Origin: Edolisoma coerulescens
Taxonomy: Eukaryota > Chordata > Aves > Passeriformes > Campephagidae
NCBI GenBank assembly: GCA_013397115.1
Contig: VWZW01006865.1
Location: 636,390-700,389 of the forward strand
Direction of reading: 5' to 3'
DNA: 64,000 bases
Shown here: positions 39,701 to 50,285 of the stretch, piece by piece
How positions within the stretch are numbered: the first letter of the stretch is position 1
Layout: the number at the start of each line of letters is the position of its first letter
Translations under genes and position numbers: made by a program
The notes under the pieces: generated by a model
The model's database searches: none
What the model saw: the letters and a program-made list of their open reading frames with translations, nothing else
Told to the model about the DNA's origin: nothing

Positions 39701-41308
39701 AGATTCTAGTTCCATATGAATGAACAGGCTTTTTAGCAAAAAATGTGAGCCCAGAGTATCAATGGCCAATACAGGGCAACTACACAATTTCAGTGGAATT
39801 ATTCCAGATTCAGAGTTTGGACCAAAGGGAGTTTTGCCTTTACACCTTGAAGTGTGGGCTTACTTTTGAAGTCTGAGACACGTTTACCTGTCCATGGGGC
39901 TCTCACATTGGAGGGAAAAGCAGCAAGGTTGCTGGCTACATGCCATGTTTTTGTCTAATTTATGCCTTAAATGTTAAATTACCAAAGAACATGGAACTCA
40001 TTGATTTCCAGCAGACGAGTTGGTAGCAGCTGCATTCAGAAGCAGGCTGCCTCAAACTTTGGAAATGTATTCCTTCCACACATGGTGTCTGTTCACAATT
40101 TATCACTGCCTCTTAGCTAATAACAGCAGTGGGCTGGAGGAGGTTTAGTTTCTGCTTAAGAAACGATGCCACCAAACGTTAGCAGCAGAAATCAGTGAGT
40201 TCACTCTTCTGCTGGAAATGTGGGAATCAAACTCCTGTTGAGCGAGATAAGGGCTGCATTAGCTCCCAGCAGTTGTCTGCTGCTGTTTGCATTACAGAAG
40301 CAGCACGTTATGCTGGAAGGTAAATGCCTGACTCAGTTTATTTGCTGCCTTGTCAGGAAGAAGAACTTCTGAAAACTTAATAGGATCATTCATGTATCTA
40401 GCAAATTTAAGATGTCTAAAGTTATGAATATTAATACTGGGCAGATGGAAGCACTTGAGCACTTTAAGAAGAATGGTAAAGATATTCAGAGCAACAAGCT
40501 TGTTTTGATCTTACTGAATAAAAAACCAGGTGTGGCTGTAAAATGTTCCCTCTTCCCCCAGCACAGTGTCCTGGGCACTGTCTGCAGACCCATCCATTTG
40601 GATGATGCCTGTGCCATGCAAACACGGGAGCCTGCAGAGCCTGGCAGCCCCAGAACGGCCTCTGGATTTGGATGGCTCAGGGCTGCTGTGGCAAGGAAGA
40701 AAATGGTTTCTTTCTAAAAACATCAGTGTGGGTCTGGTCCCAGGGCTGTATTTGTAGATATTTCTGTAATGCAGCTGCTTGGCAAGTACTGAGCAGGTGT
40801 TGGCAGGTATCAGGCAGGAGTGAATGCCTGGACCTGACAAGATGTCAGGTGAGCTCTGGCCTAGGGTAATTTTGTCTAATCCAGCATTTTGTATATTAAT
40901 GCTTTTATTGCTAAACACACAGGCTTTGTTGAGGAAACAGCTTAAACACATGTAAGTCTCTAAGAGGAAACATGAATGAAAAGCAGCACAGAAAGGTCAA
41001 TTTTTCTTTCCATTTCTAAATGACGGCTTTTATGATAGTTGTTAGATTACTGAGAGTCAGAAGTTCTCTGGATTCTGTGCATAATTTAAAGATACAAACA
41101 GTCTCTTGTTCAAAGTGCCTGTGTTTTACAGACTAAATACAGACACTTCCACTTGTCTTAGTGCAAAAGTTTCTTCTGACTTAGTATCTATAACATCCCT
41201 TTCTTTAATCCTCTTCCAATACAGTGCTACTTCATTTTTATCAGCAGCATTTACAGTGAAGACAGACACAATAACTATATCATTCCTGTAGCAAATAATA
41301 AAACTTAC
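33728..41308 (-). other. XYLT1 intron 11
   Basis: This 7,581-bp intron begins GTAAGT at the exon 11 side and ends GCCTTTGCAG at exon 12. It contains a canonical G-quadruplex motif at 39,096-39,118 on the plus strand and short homopolymer runs. I see no exon-like sequence, RNA gene or recognisable transposon in it. Confidence 0.93.
39096..39118 (+). other. G-quadruplex motif in intron 11
   Basis: Five G-runs of three or more with loops of 2, 1, 2 and 1 bases start at GGGCAGGGAGGGCAGGG. This meets the strict G3+N1-7 definition with very short loops. It lies on the strand opposite to XYLT1 mRNA, so it would form in the template DNA rather than in the pre-mRNA. A further GGTGGTGGGG follows directly. 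Confidence 0.75.
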
Positions 41309-41642
41309 CTTGTTTGATAGGCTGCTGATTCGAGAAGGTGAGAGGAGTAACAAGGAATTTGGTTTCAGCTACTTGTACCCAGTGGTGCAGAATTTTTATT
41401 GTCCAGACACCAGGTCGCAGGGGCAAATTCAGAGGTGGTTTGTAGTGAGTAAACTCGGCACTGGATTCAATAAGGATATCGTATGTTGCTGCAATCACAT
41501 TGATGGGATCCACCCAAATGACAGTCACGGTGACGTTGGGGCCCTTCCCCCACTTCTGCATCCCAACTGGCTCATCTGTCGGCCCAAGGAGCCCTCCAAA
41601 ATTCCGGAAAAGCCTTTCCTTGGCGTCCCACTCGGTGCCGAT
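41309..41642 (-). CDS. XYLT1: XYLT1 exon 11: acidic-W-D motif and N777 sequon
   Basis: This 334-bp exon encodes residues 742-852 and the first base of the Glu853 codon. It starts IGTEWDAKERLFRNFGG and ends TFSNQQPIKQ. The acceptor is TTTAATTTCAG|A and the donor CAAG|GTAAGT. The motif at 745-747 is EWD, where human XT1 is described as DWD, and an acidic residue at 745 is reported to be required. NVT at 777-779 is a conserved N-glycosylation sequon. LPLRPGVWTIKILHHWVQVA belongs to the beta-sandwich part of the C-terminal domain. Entry is phase 0 and exit leaves one base, which the next exon completes. Confidence 0.96.
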
Positions 41643-44600
41643 CTGAAATTAAAGAACACAGAGCTGGTAGTGTCATCTCTGTAAGCATCTGAGACCCTTG
41701 TGGCAAGTAAGGGCTCTCAAGAGACTCAAATCATATTTCTCTAATCACATGAATTATACATACACATAAAAGCTGGCAGCAACATGACCTAAGATCATAA
41801 TGTGCACACAAATTGTGAGGCAACCTAGAATGCAAGGCTTGCTTTTGTGGTCCACTTTTGATTGATAAAAAAGCATTCTTTATCTTAAGAATGACACAAC
41901 AGGCTAGAGCAGCTCTTTCTTCCCTCCACAGGAGCAGTCAACAAGGGACCAGGCCTAGTGGCTGGACACAGCCTATGCACAGAGAAAACCCGTGACCCAT
42001 CATCTCCTGGGTCATGAAAATGTATTACACATTTGAGAGATGGACCCTGCCGCAGAGACCTGCACGTGTTTACGAGGCTGAGCACGGCCAAACCTTTCCA
42101 TCAGTTCTCCTGTGACCACAGCACTGAGGGCTGCACTTCTGCTGTTGGAGGCAGTTCTGGTAGGAAACCCCTCAAAGCCTTTCTGCTGTTCTTTCGCCCT
42201 GATCTCCGGACACTGTAGATGACCAGAGTTGATTTGTCCCCTGTACAGAAAGCCTCTGTGGGTGACCTCTGGACAGCCATGCACACACAGGCAGGGTCCC
42301 CACTTTTAAAGCATATGTGCATATTGCAGATTTTCCCCACACAGAGCTGTCCTTGTCCCTGAGCTTCACCTTGCAAGGGCACGGTCAGAACCTGCTTTCC
42401 TGAAAGCATAAAAAATAACTGCAGCTCATTTGCTTCAGAGATTTTTCTTCTAGATTTCGTTTCACTTCATGAGAATAAGTGATTCCAATATCATGCCTAA
42501 ATCCCCCCAAATCCCCAAAACACAACGATTACCTGATGCCTATTACCTGTACTGGAAACTGTCCAGTCTCCAGTCCCCTCTAAATAAATCCCTGTGCTTG
42601 GCAGACAAATTACAGGAGGACTGCAAGCAAAAAGCTACAAGGTCAGTAAAATAAACGCCACCATCCTAAATCCATCTGTCATCGCACGAATTCTTCCTAC
42701 CAGACTATGACACTGCAGAATATGAGACAAAATGAGCCTTCCACTACTCTGCAATCAACACAGCATTTCTGGTATTTCAGAGGTATTTCACCCAGCACAC
42801 CAGCTAATCAAACCAGACAGCATAGCCCAGATATCAGACCCCAGCATCGACTGCCTCGAGGAGCTGTCAGTGCGTGCTCTCCTGACAAGTCTGACTGAAT
42901 ATGTATGGAAATAAGCTGAAAAAGAAAATTTCCTGACCAGACCTTATTAGCTACTCTGCCAACCTTCACTGAGGTGCAGCCATATCACACCTACCGGTGC
43001 TCAAGGGACCTGGAAATAATAAAGTCACAACATGTGAAACAAATCTACACCCTCCTGGGCAAAGAGAAGTCTGTAAGGAAGCTCTTTCCACCACATTCAA
43101 TATTTCTTACTGAAGAACTCATTGCAGAAAACTTATTTCATTGTCAGAAATTAAACATTCACTCCTGACATCCAACTATTTCCCCTCTCTTTAGTTTCTC
43201 ATCCCTGAGAACAGAACTCAGAAAGTTGCAGTCCCCTTGCTCCAACCTCCAGGTGACACTGCTCCACACCAGGCTGCACAGAAATGTCGAGATGTGTTCA
43301 CACGCACCAAGATTTATTAGACTGCTCTGTAGAAGAGCTAAGGCTCTTTTGGGGGAAAAATGATAACGCAATTGATGTGTGGTTGATAAGCTTTGTGCAG
43401 GCATGGCACAAAGGAACCCAAAAGTTACAGCCAAAGGGCAGGGCAAGAGGGGAGGGGACAGTTCTGGCGCTGGTGGCAGCGGTCTCCATGCGAGCCTGTC
43501 TGCCCATGGTCAGGGTGTGCAGGACCAGGGAACAGCAGCAGGGCAGAAAGCAGAGCCATGGAACAGCAGCAGGGATGAAAGCAGAGCCATGGAACAGCAG
43601 CAGGGCTGAAAGCAGAGCCATGGAACAGCAGCAGGGCTGAAAGCAGGGCCAGGGAACAGCAGCAGGGCTGAAAGCAGGGCCAGGGAACAGCAGCAGGGCT
43701 GAAAGCAGGGCCAGGGAACAGCAGCAGGGCTGCAGAACAGGCCCTTGGCAACACAGAGGCACCCCCGGGTCCCCGTGTGCCCCCGGGCCAGGGCTCACAC
43801 CAGGGCTCCACAGGCACCTCGGGGAGGGGGAGGCAGGGAGCTGCACACTCTGTTCATGGGATCTGCCCTTTATGTCTGCTTCCCAGCTGGGGACATGCTT
43901 TCCCATGCTGCACAGCCTGCAGTACCAGCTGCTTTTAGAAGCACAGTATTTTATAGGGAATTTTACTTAAAGCACTGGTCAGAGGTTTATAACCCCTGAA
44001 CTTTACACAGCTGAGTTGCCAGTACTGAGACGTCCGATTTTACAGGGCCAGAGATAACAGCCATTTAATAATTTTCACAGCTCTTTAAAACATTGTGAGT
44101 AGGCTTTCACTTTCTAATAGAATACACCAAGTATGGGATGGAATCAAGCAGTAATGAATATCTGATAAATTATGAAGGGATGTGGCACAGAAACTGACAT
44201 TTTTCACATCATTATTTTAATCACCTTTATTTTGGGCTTCAAGAGCAAGCACCGTGCCCGGGGTATGTTTGGAAAGCTGGGAATCTCTCATTGGCTCAAA
44301 ACTTCTGTTTCTATCTCTGTTCGAACCCAAGATAAAATTTTCCCAAGATAAATTATACCCTGATTATGGGTTCGTGTCTCATTGCTCACCACAAACAGGA
44401 CCATTAGGTTCACACAATGCACACTAATTGCCTGCCACCTAGTTTATTTTATTCTCTGTGATGAATCACAAGTCTTAACAAGACCAGAAATGAACTTAGC
44501 GTTCAGCTGATAGACGGTGAGCTGAGACTTTTAGTTCTGTGCAGCAAATCCATCCCCTGCCCTCCACGGAGAAGCTGCCCGAACCCAGGCTGGCAGGACA

Positions 44601-46534
44601 CACAGTGTGTGCATTGTGCATGGGCCAGTTTTAGGAGGTGTGGGAGTCCCGTGCTTGGAAATCATCTCTCTTGGATTTCCTGTAAGTTTCTTTGATTGGA
44701 CTCAGGCTGCAGGAGCCGTGTGCCATCGAAATGCTGTCACTAACTCCCCCCCAGCTGGCTGACGGCTTCCCACTTCTCTTTTTAGGGTGTGGGGTGAAAT
44801 CTGCTCCTTGGGAAGTGAAGTCTGCGAGCAGCAGAGGAGCAGAGGGCAGGAGGCAGGGCTGGAGAGATCCCACCCTCTCTGCTGCAGTCTCAGTTGTGCA
44901 TCAGGGTCACAAATACACTCGGGAGCACATTCAGTGCAGCGTATTTGTGCTCTTCCTGCTGGCCCCAGTGCTGTGAGCTGGGAGAGAGGAGAAAGGTCTC
45001 TCAGCTCAGCTAAAATAGCCCCATTCAGTTTTAAATTCCTGCCGGATCACAGGGTGAAAGTCGTTGTAGAACAAGGAATTCTATGTCCCAATAAGCACAA
45101 ATCTGAATTTTATTTTCTGTGAACACTGATGCTTCCATCTTAGCTAAACTGCTAAGTTTGTTTTCCACTTGCTGGACCTTGACAAAGCAGTGGCATTTTA
45201 ATACACAGTAGCAGATCAGAGCTTTCCAGCCACACTGAAGCTGAAGAAGTTAATGCTGGATTTATAGCAGGGTAACTGAGAGAATTATTTGGCTCAGGGG
45301 CAGAGATCCCGGCAGGCCAAGGGAAGGCAGAAAGTAAAAGAAACAATTAAAAAAAGATTAAATTATTTACTTTGTACCTCTCGGTCTTTTAAAATATGAA
45401 TCATCTATGAAAGGACAGGACAATAAAAGAGGTTAGGCGAGAAAATATAATGAAAACAAGTAAGCAGCCACCAAAACTCTTTTTGTTGAGTTTCAAATAG
45501 AAGAAAACGTTTCCTTATGCTCAAAAAAGCTCACCAGTGATTAAATTCTTAAAAGTACTAAACAAACAGCAGAAATACTCCTACAAATCACAAGAACTGG
45601 AGCTCGTATGGACATTTATCACGGCACGAAATGGCAGGCGTACCATCCGACACATTGATAAATGAAACACGCTTTCCATCCATCTCTTTAATGGCACATT
45701 AGTGTCAGGGATTTGCCATGCACACCAAAACACTGAATCCCACCTAGGCATTTCTTAATTGCCCAAGAAGATGGTAATTTATGGACTTAGCCATAATGAC
45801 TGGAACACATTTGTTCAATCAATTTTATACCTTAATTGAAATTTGCGGCTTAACAAGAAAAATCATGAAATTAACTGCTCAGACAGTTGTATCTTTAAAA
45901 CAAAGCACAGATGTCAGGTCCTATTAGTGGTCAACTTTCCTGATATATTTTAGGGTAGATTTTTTTACACTCTATGACAGACACTGGGACAAATTTCCAG
46001 AAAAATAACAAGATTTGTGGGAAATCTCAGCCACTGCTGTGATAATTTTCTCTTTTGTGTTACAACATCAATATTCTGCTCACATGTGGTATCAGTACCT
46101 GACTACCACTAATTTTATGAGGTCTTTTTCAGCGTACTCTTAAGAGATACATTTAAACACGTCACCATTTACATCTGGAATTGCAGAAAAAAGGCATTTT
46201 CCCCAGGAGCCTTTCACAGCACTCAAAACAATCACAGTCATAAAACTTTTAAGTTACTTTTAAATTGCTGAGCCCCTTTGACAACAACAAAAGCCTTCCA
46301 TTTGTTTTTAAAACAGAAGGGAGTGAGGACACTCAGATTAATGTAAGAAATGAGGGTTGACCACAGATCTGAACTGGCAACGGTATCTCCTTCTATGATG
46401 AGGATGTGCACTATGCTAGAAAGCCACTCTCTCCTCAAATTTACGTGAAAATACCCGAAGGCTGCTGATTTAGGGTTCACTCTCGTGATGCCAGAGGCTC
46501 ATCACACCGTGCATGGGTGGCTACAAACACTCAC
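41643..46534 (-). other. XYLT1 intron 10
   Basis: This 4,892-bp intron has donor GTGAGT and acceptor TTTAATTTCAG. It holds the 31-bp minisatellite at 43,529-43,735 and an AT-rich, low-repeat stretch at about 45,350-46,480 that looks like candidate conserved non-coding DNA. No additional exon is recognised. Confidence 0.93.
43529..43735. repeat. 31-bp minisatellite, about 6.6 copies
   Basis: The word AACAGCAGCAGGG recurs at 43,531, 43,562, 43,593, 43,624, 43,655, 43,686 and 43,717, an exact 31-bp period with no spacers. Units 1-3 carry CAGAGCCATGG and units 4-6 carry CAGGGCCAGGG. Units 4-6 are identical to one another, which indicates recent expansion of one variant. Unit 7 is partial. The plus strand is purine-rich. 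The array keeps several frames free of stops on both strands, which explains the apparent ORFs here. It lies inside intron 10, so it is not coding. Confidence 0.95.
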
Positions 46535-46730
46535 CTCTGAGAACTGCAGCCTCCCAAAATCGCTCGGTGGACTTGCGATCTTGAAGACTTTCTTGGGCAT
46601 CACCCATGTTTCCAAAGTTTCCAGTTTGCTGACAGCCAGATTGGTTGCATGGTGCCTGACCAGGAAGCCTTGGAAACGGTCAGCAAGGAAGTAAAGATGG
46701 ATGGAAACTGGATGGCCCATGGGGTAGTAC
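46535..46730 (-). CDS. XYLT1: XYLT1 exon 10: Xylo_C domain
   Basis: This 196-bp exon completes the Arg676 codon and encodes residues 677-741. It begins YYPMGHPVSIHLYFLADRFQ and ends SPPSDFGRLQFSE. The acceptor is TTTTACAG|G and the donor TCAGAG|GTGAGT, both close to consensus. Entry phase (one base) and exit phase 0 fit the neighbouring exons. It forms part of the C-terminal domain that packs against the GT-A fold and is specific to xylosyltransferases (Pfam Xylo_C). The word LAVSKLETLETWVMPKKVFK is the expected family sequence. No disruption is visible. Confidence 0.96.
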
Positions 46731-48039
46731 CTGTAAAACAGCACACGCTCATCAGTCACGCAAGAGAGACATGAAATCTCCATTTCCTTGGAGCTAATGG
46801 CTTCAGAAGCACTCATTTCAACTAGAAAACCCACCACTGTGCATTAAGAGATTTCAAATGTGTTCATGACTCATTATCAAATATTCTTAAGCCATTCCGA
46901 TTACCCTGAAATGCAAATATATGTTCCTAAGAACACAGGCTCATTAATTCCACGTGCACAGCTCTAAGCCCTTTAGGAGGTCCCTCTGTGTGCCAGAGAG
47001 CTCCTCTCCCTCGCCTGGCAGAAAGTGGCACCCAGACACACAGAGATCAGGCTGCAGCACTGTTTGCTCGGATAAACTGGAGGATAAAGGATGCCCCAGG
47101 GCTGTGCCTGTGCTCCAGAGCTGCCAGGGTCAGTGCCTGCCTGCACAGGACAGCAGGGAATGCTGTGTGACCAGGCACTGACCCCCAGGCCCCCTCCACT
47201 CCCAAACCCCTTCCCCAAGGGCAGGGCTCTGCACGGTGGCACTGCAGCAAAGGACACCAGCATCCCGTCCCCATTTCAGGTCTCCTTATTTTAGGAAGAA
47301 AACGTCACATTCTTTAAAGACCTGAGATTGCTTTTGCTGTGATTTTTTTTACTCATAATTAAAAAAAAAACCACCTTGAAAAAAGGTCAAACGACTGGGC
47401 AAAACCAGTCATTGGGAGACCTGAAGTGCTCGGTTGCAGTTCAGATTTAAAAACATTGTAGTCACAGCTTCAAATAATTAAAATGTATGGTTGATTGTCT
47501 GCTATAGTCTCAGAAACATCTGTAACGATGTTTGGGTACATATGGATGCATAAATAATTAAAAACGTGTTATTCATAGCTCAGAAATCAAATATTTTGCT
47601 ACTTTACAGCACTGACATTAACTGCAAAACAAGTTAAACCAACCAGCATCACACCTTCAGTGTCAGCTACCGCTGACTCCTCAGGCTTGTTACCACAGTT
47701 AAAGGATGAGCTCTAAGAGGAGCTGACCAAGGAGGACTTTCCACTGCACGAGGTCAGCAACACCCAGAAGGAAGTCTCTAGAGCTGGAGAAATCAGCATA
47801 AGAAGAGAGGGTTCCAACAGGGCCAGCACTGATGGGCCGAGCGAAAACACTGCAAAGCTACGCAGCAAATGCCAGCAACAATCTGACTTCTGTTCTGAGG
47901 ACTGAGAACTCCTGTTTTCTATGTGTGCAGCAGCAAATATTTACAATATCCTTGAAACAGTCTGAGTAAATTGCCTCTTGGCAGCAGAGAGTAAAACTGC
48001 CTAGAGAGGGAAGGAATGAATGAAACCCCAATCACACAC

Positions 48040-48310
48040 TAACGCTGCTCCCACGGCAGGCGCTGGCTCCCAGCCTCCGTCGGTGCCCGAGCCGTCTGCG
48101 GGGGCACGGCGCTCTGGGGAGCCGGCCCTCGCCCGCACAGCCTGCGAGGCAGCTGCTCCTACAAACACCCGGCACTGACTCCGAGGGGGACCCAGGCAGG
48201 GGCAGCTCCCCTCGCAGCACGGGCTGGGCTGGGGGCTGCAGCACCGGCCAGCTGCGTGCTGCTCTCAGCCCCACAGCAAAGGGAGCACTGTCGAGGCGCT
48301 CAGCCCAGAT
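48040..48310. other. CpG-dense patch in intron 9
   Basis: About 14 CpG dinucleotides fall in the first 110 bases, in an otherwise CpG-poor intron, with GC-rich sequence continuing to about 48,310. It could be a small CpG island, an internal promoter or a GC-rich insertion. No TATA box, splice-supported exon or known repeat is visible. Confidence 0.6.
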
Positions 48311-49416
48311 CCTTCCTTGCACCACTGCAAACCCCAAGGGGAAAGAGGAAAGGTATAGATGCAAACACCCAGAAGGACAGCGCAGTACCAAAAGAGAAGA
48401 GATGTGAACCACAAACCTGAGGATTATCCATCTTTCTCTGCTCTGAACTGCATGCTGACTCACAGTGTCTTGAGGGGGCTCAGGTATGAAAACGAAGCCT
48501 CCACTCCATATCACTGTTTGCAATTCCTCCCTGCACTGTTTCATGAGGCTCCAGCCTGATGTAAAGGAGCTGTGCTCTATCCTGGAGACAGCTGCAGGCA
48601 CAGTGTCCCTATCAATAATCTGAGCAAGCTTGAAAAGCACCTTGAGTTCCTGTGCAATGGAAAGTTCCTCAGAAATGAAAGTGATAATTGATATAAATCA
48701 GCATCAGAACACTGGCAAAAGGAGTGAGAACAAAAGTAATTGTCAAATTACTTCAGTACTGGTTATTCATAGTCCCCATCCTCTTTGCTGGCTTCACCCT
48801 GCAGGACAAATGACCCAGGACTTCCTCAGGTCTGCCTTTATTTCACATAAGGAAGGCATGCTACTACTGATTATTTCTATCTAATTGTTATTGATCTCTT
48901 ATTGCTTTGCACCGGTAACCTCCACTGACAAAACTCTAATAGGAATCTGGAGCACTTATTGCCACATCTTTCTAAATGGGACATTGCTCAGCACTTCCAT
49001 GACTAATTTAGGAAGGTCAAGGCACATTTGGTTCCCTCTCGAGAACACAAGAGGGGCAACGTCCATCCATCAAAGCACACGGAGCATCTTCAGTGTTTGC
49101 TGACTTAGGCTCCGTGTGTTTTCTATTAGGATAAAAAAAGGCAGGCTCCAGAAATACATTCAGAGGAAGGAATTAAGAGATGGTAAAGTAAGACTTAAAA
49201 AGATGAATCCTCTCTGCTTTGAATCTAAACAGCTTCAGATGTGTTTGCAGGCAGCAAACAGCTACCATGAAGAGAGCCTTTTCTGTGCAAGTCTAACTTC
49301 AGGAATTCTTCCTTTGGATCCCTTTCAGCCTGAATTCTTAGCCAGGCTTATAGGTGAAAAAGGAATCTAGAATATAGGGGGAATTTCCTTTTAAAGAATA
49401 AGGACCTTTATTTGAG

Positions 49417-49457
49417 ATAAATATATATAGCTATATATATCTCTCTATATATAAACA
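49417..49457. repeat. TA-rich microsatellite
   Basis: Interrupted (TA)n with the imperfect palindrome ATATATAGCTATATATAT followed by CTCTCTATATATA, in intron 9. Confidence 0.85.
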
Positions 49458-50022
49458 CCTACATATATTTTATGTATTTGATGCTAATAGATCTTACCAG
49501 TTGCAGCACTTCTGGCACAGAGAGCTGCACCAAGCAGGCAAACTGAGCCAAGCAAGCTCTCTGTACTCCACGTGTGCTCCCAGGGGAACAAACAAGCAAG
49601 GACCATTAACCTGCCTGTGTTCAGATTTGTTCTGAAATCCTGTCCTCTGCTTTTGGTAAGCATAATAGAGGTGAACACGACCTCTGCTGCAATCACACCG
49701 AGGGTTTAGGAGCTGAGGCTATAATACACTTGCTGGAATTAATCAAGGGAAACGCAGCAGTGGGGGTAGCACTGCCCAACTGGATCCTGTCAGTCTTCAT
49801 CAGGCTGGAGAGGAGCTCCTTAAAAGTGCAGCAGACGGGTCACGTAACGTCAACCCGGACTAACCACCGCTTTATTACGGACATAAATACTGCTGGAAAT
49901 GAGCGCTGGGCACCCGCGGCTGCCCGGCCCCGCTCGAGGCCGCAGCTCCAGCCAGCACAGCCAAGCAGAACGAGCCTCCCCAGGGCCGTGGCCCCTGGAG
50001 GCCGGCGAGGGGCAGGACTGAC

Positions 50023-50285
50023 CGGCAGCTGCTGTCCCCAGCGGCGTGGAACGAGGTCTCGGCCCTGCGCAGGCCCAGGCGGGAGAAGGAGTGGAACATG
50101 GTGAGCGCGACGTCGCTGAGGGCGCCCACGCCGTCGGGCTCCTCGAACACGTTCTCCCAGTAGGAGCGCAGGCCCGGCGTGCCCGCCGGGTAATTCCCGT
50201 ACAGGTAATAGTCCAGCTGGCCAATGATCTCCTGGTTCACCACCGCTTCAAACTTGCGGGCAAAGAAAGTTGGCCTGGCGGTCTG
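50023..50285 (-). CDS. XYLT1: XYLT1 exon 9: linker and start of Xylo_C domain
   Basis: This 263-bp exon encodes residues 589-675 and two bases of the Arg676 codon. It contains TARPTFFARKFEAVVNQEI and YYLYGNYPAGTPGLRSYWEN, both near-identical to mammalian XYLT1. Arg598, mutated to Cys in human Desbuquois dysplasia type 2 (from memory), is conserved, and Cys675 (partner of Cys927) is the second-last residue. The donor is TGCCG|GTCAGT. The acceptor is a tandem CAGCAG, and the first AG is chosen because it gives the FQQTARP junction of the family. The part encoding about 630-675 is very GC- and CpG-rich, unlike the AT-rich intron on either side. Confidence 0.96.

Larger units (their letters stand above)
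46731..50022 (-). other. XYLT1 intron 9
   Basis: This 3,292-bp intron has donor GTCAGT and acceptor TTTTACAG. It contains a CpG-dense patch at about 48,040-48,310 and a TA-rich microsatellite at 49,417-49,457. Nothing else is identifiable. The 202-residue open frame across the CpG patch has no family resemblance. Confidence 0.93.

Noticed and set aside
43529..43735. A CRISPR-like regular repeat
   Set aside because: The units are contiguous with no spacers, and the context is a vertebrate intron. It is a minisatellite.
43298..43906. A 202-residue repetitive open frame on the minus strand, and repeat-encoded frames on the plus strand
   Set aside because: They are produced by the 31-bp minisatellite, whose period is not a multiple of three, so the repeat peptide changes frame each unit. 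It lies inside intron 10.
48032..48640. A 202-residue open frame in intron 9
   Set aside because: It arises from the CpG-rich patch. There is no homology and no need for an extra XYLT1 exon, since exons 9 and 10 join in phase exactly as in human.
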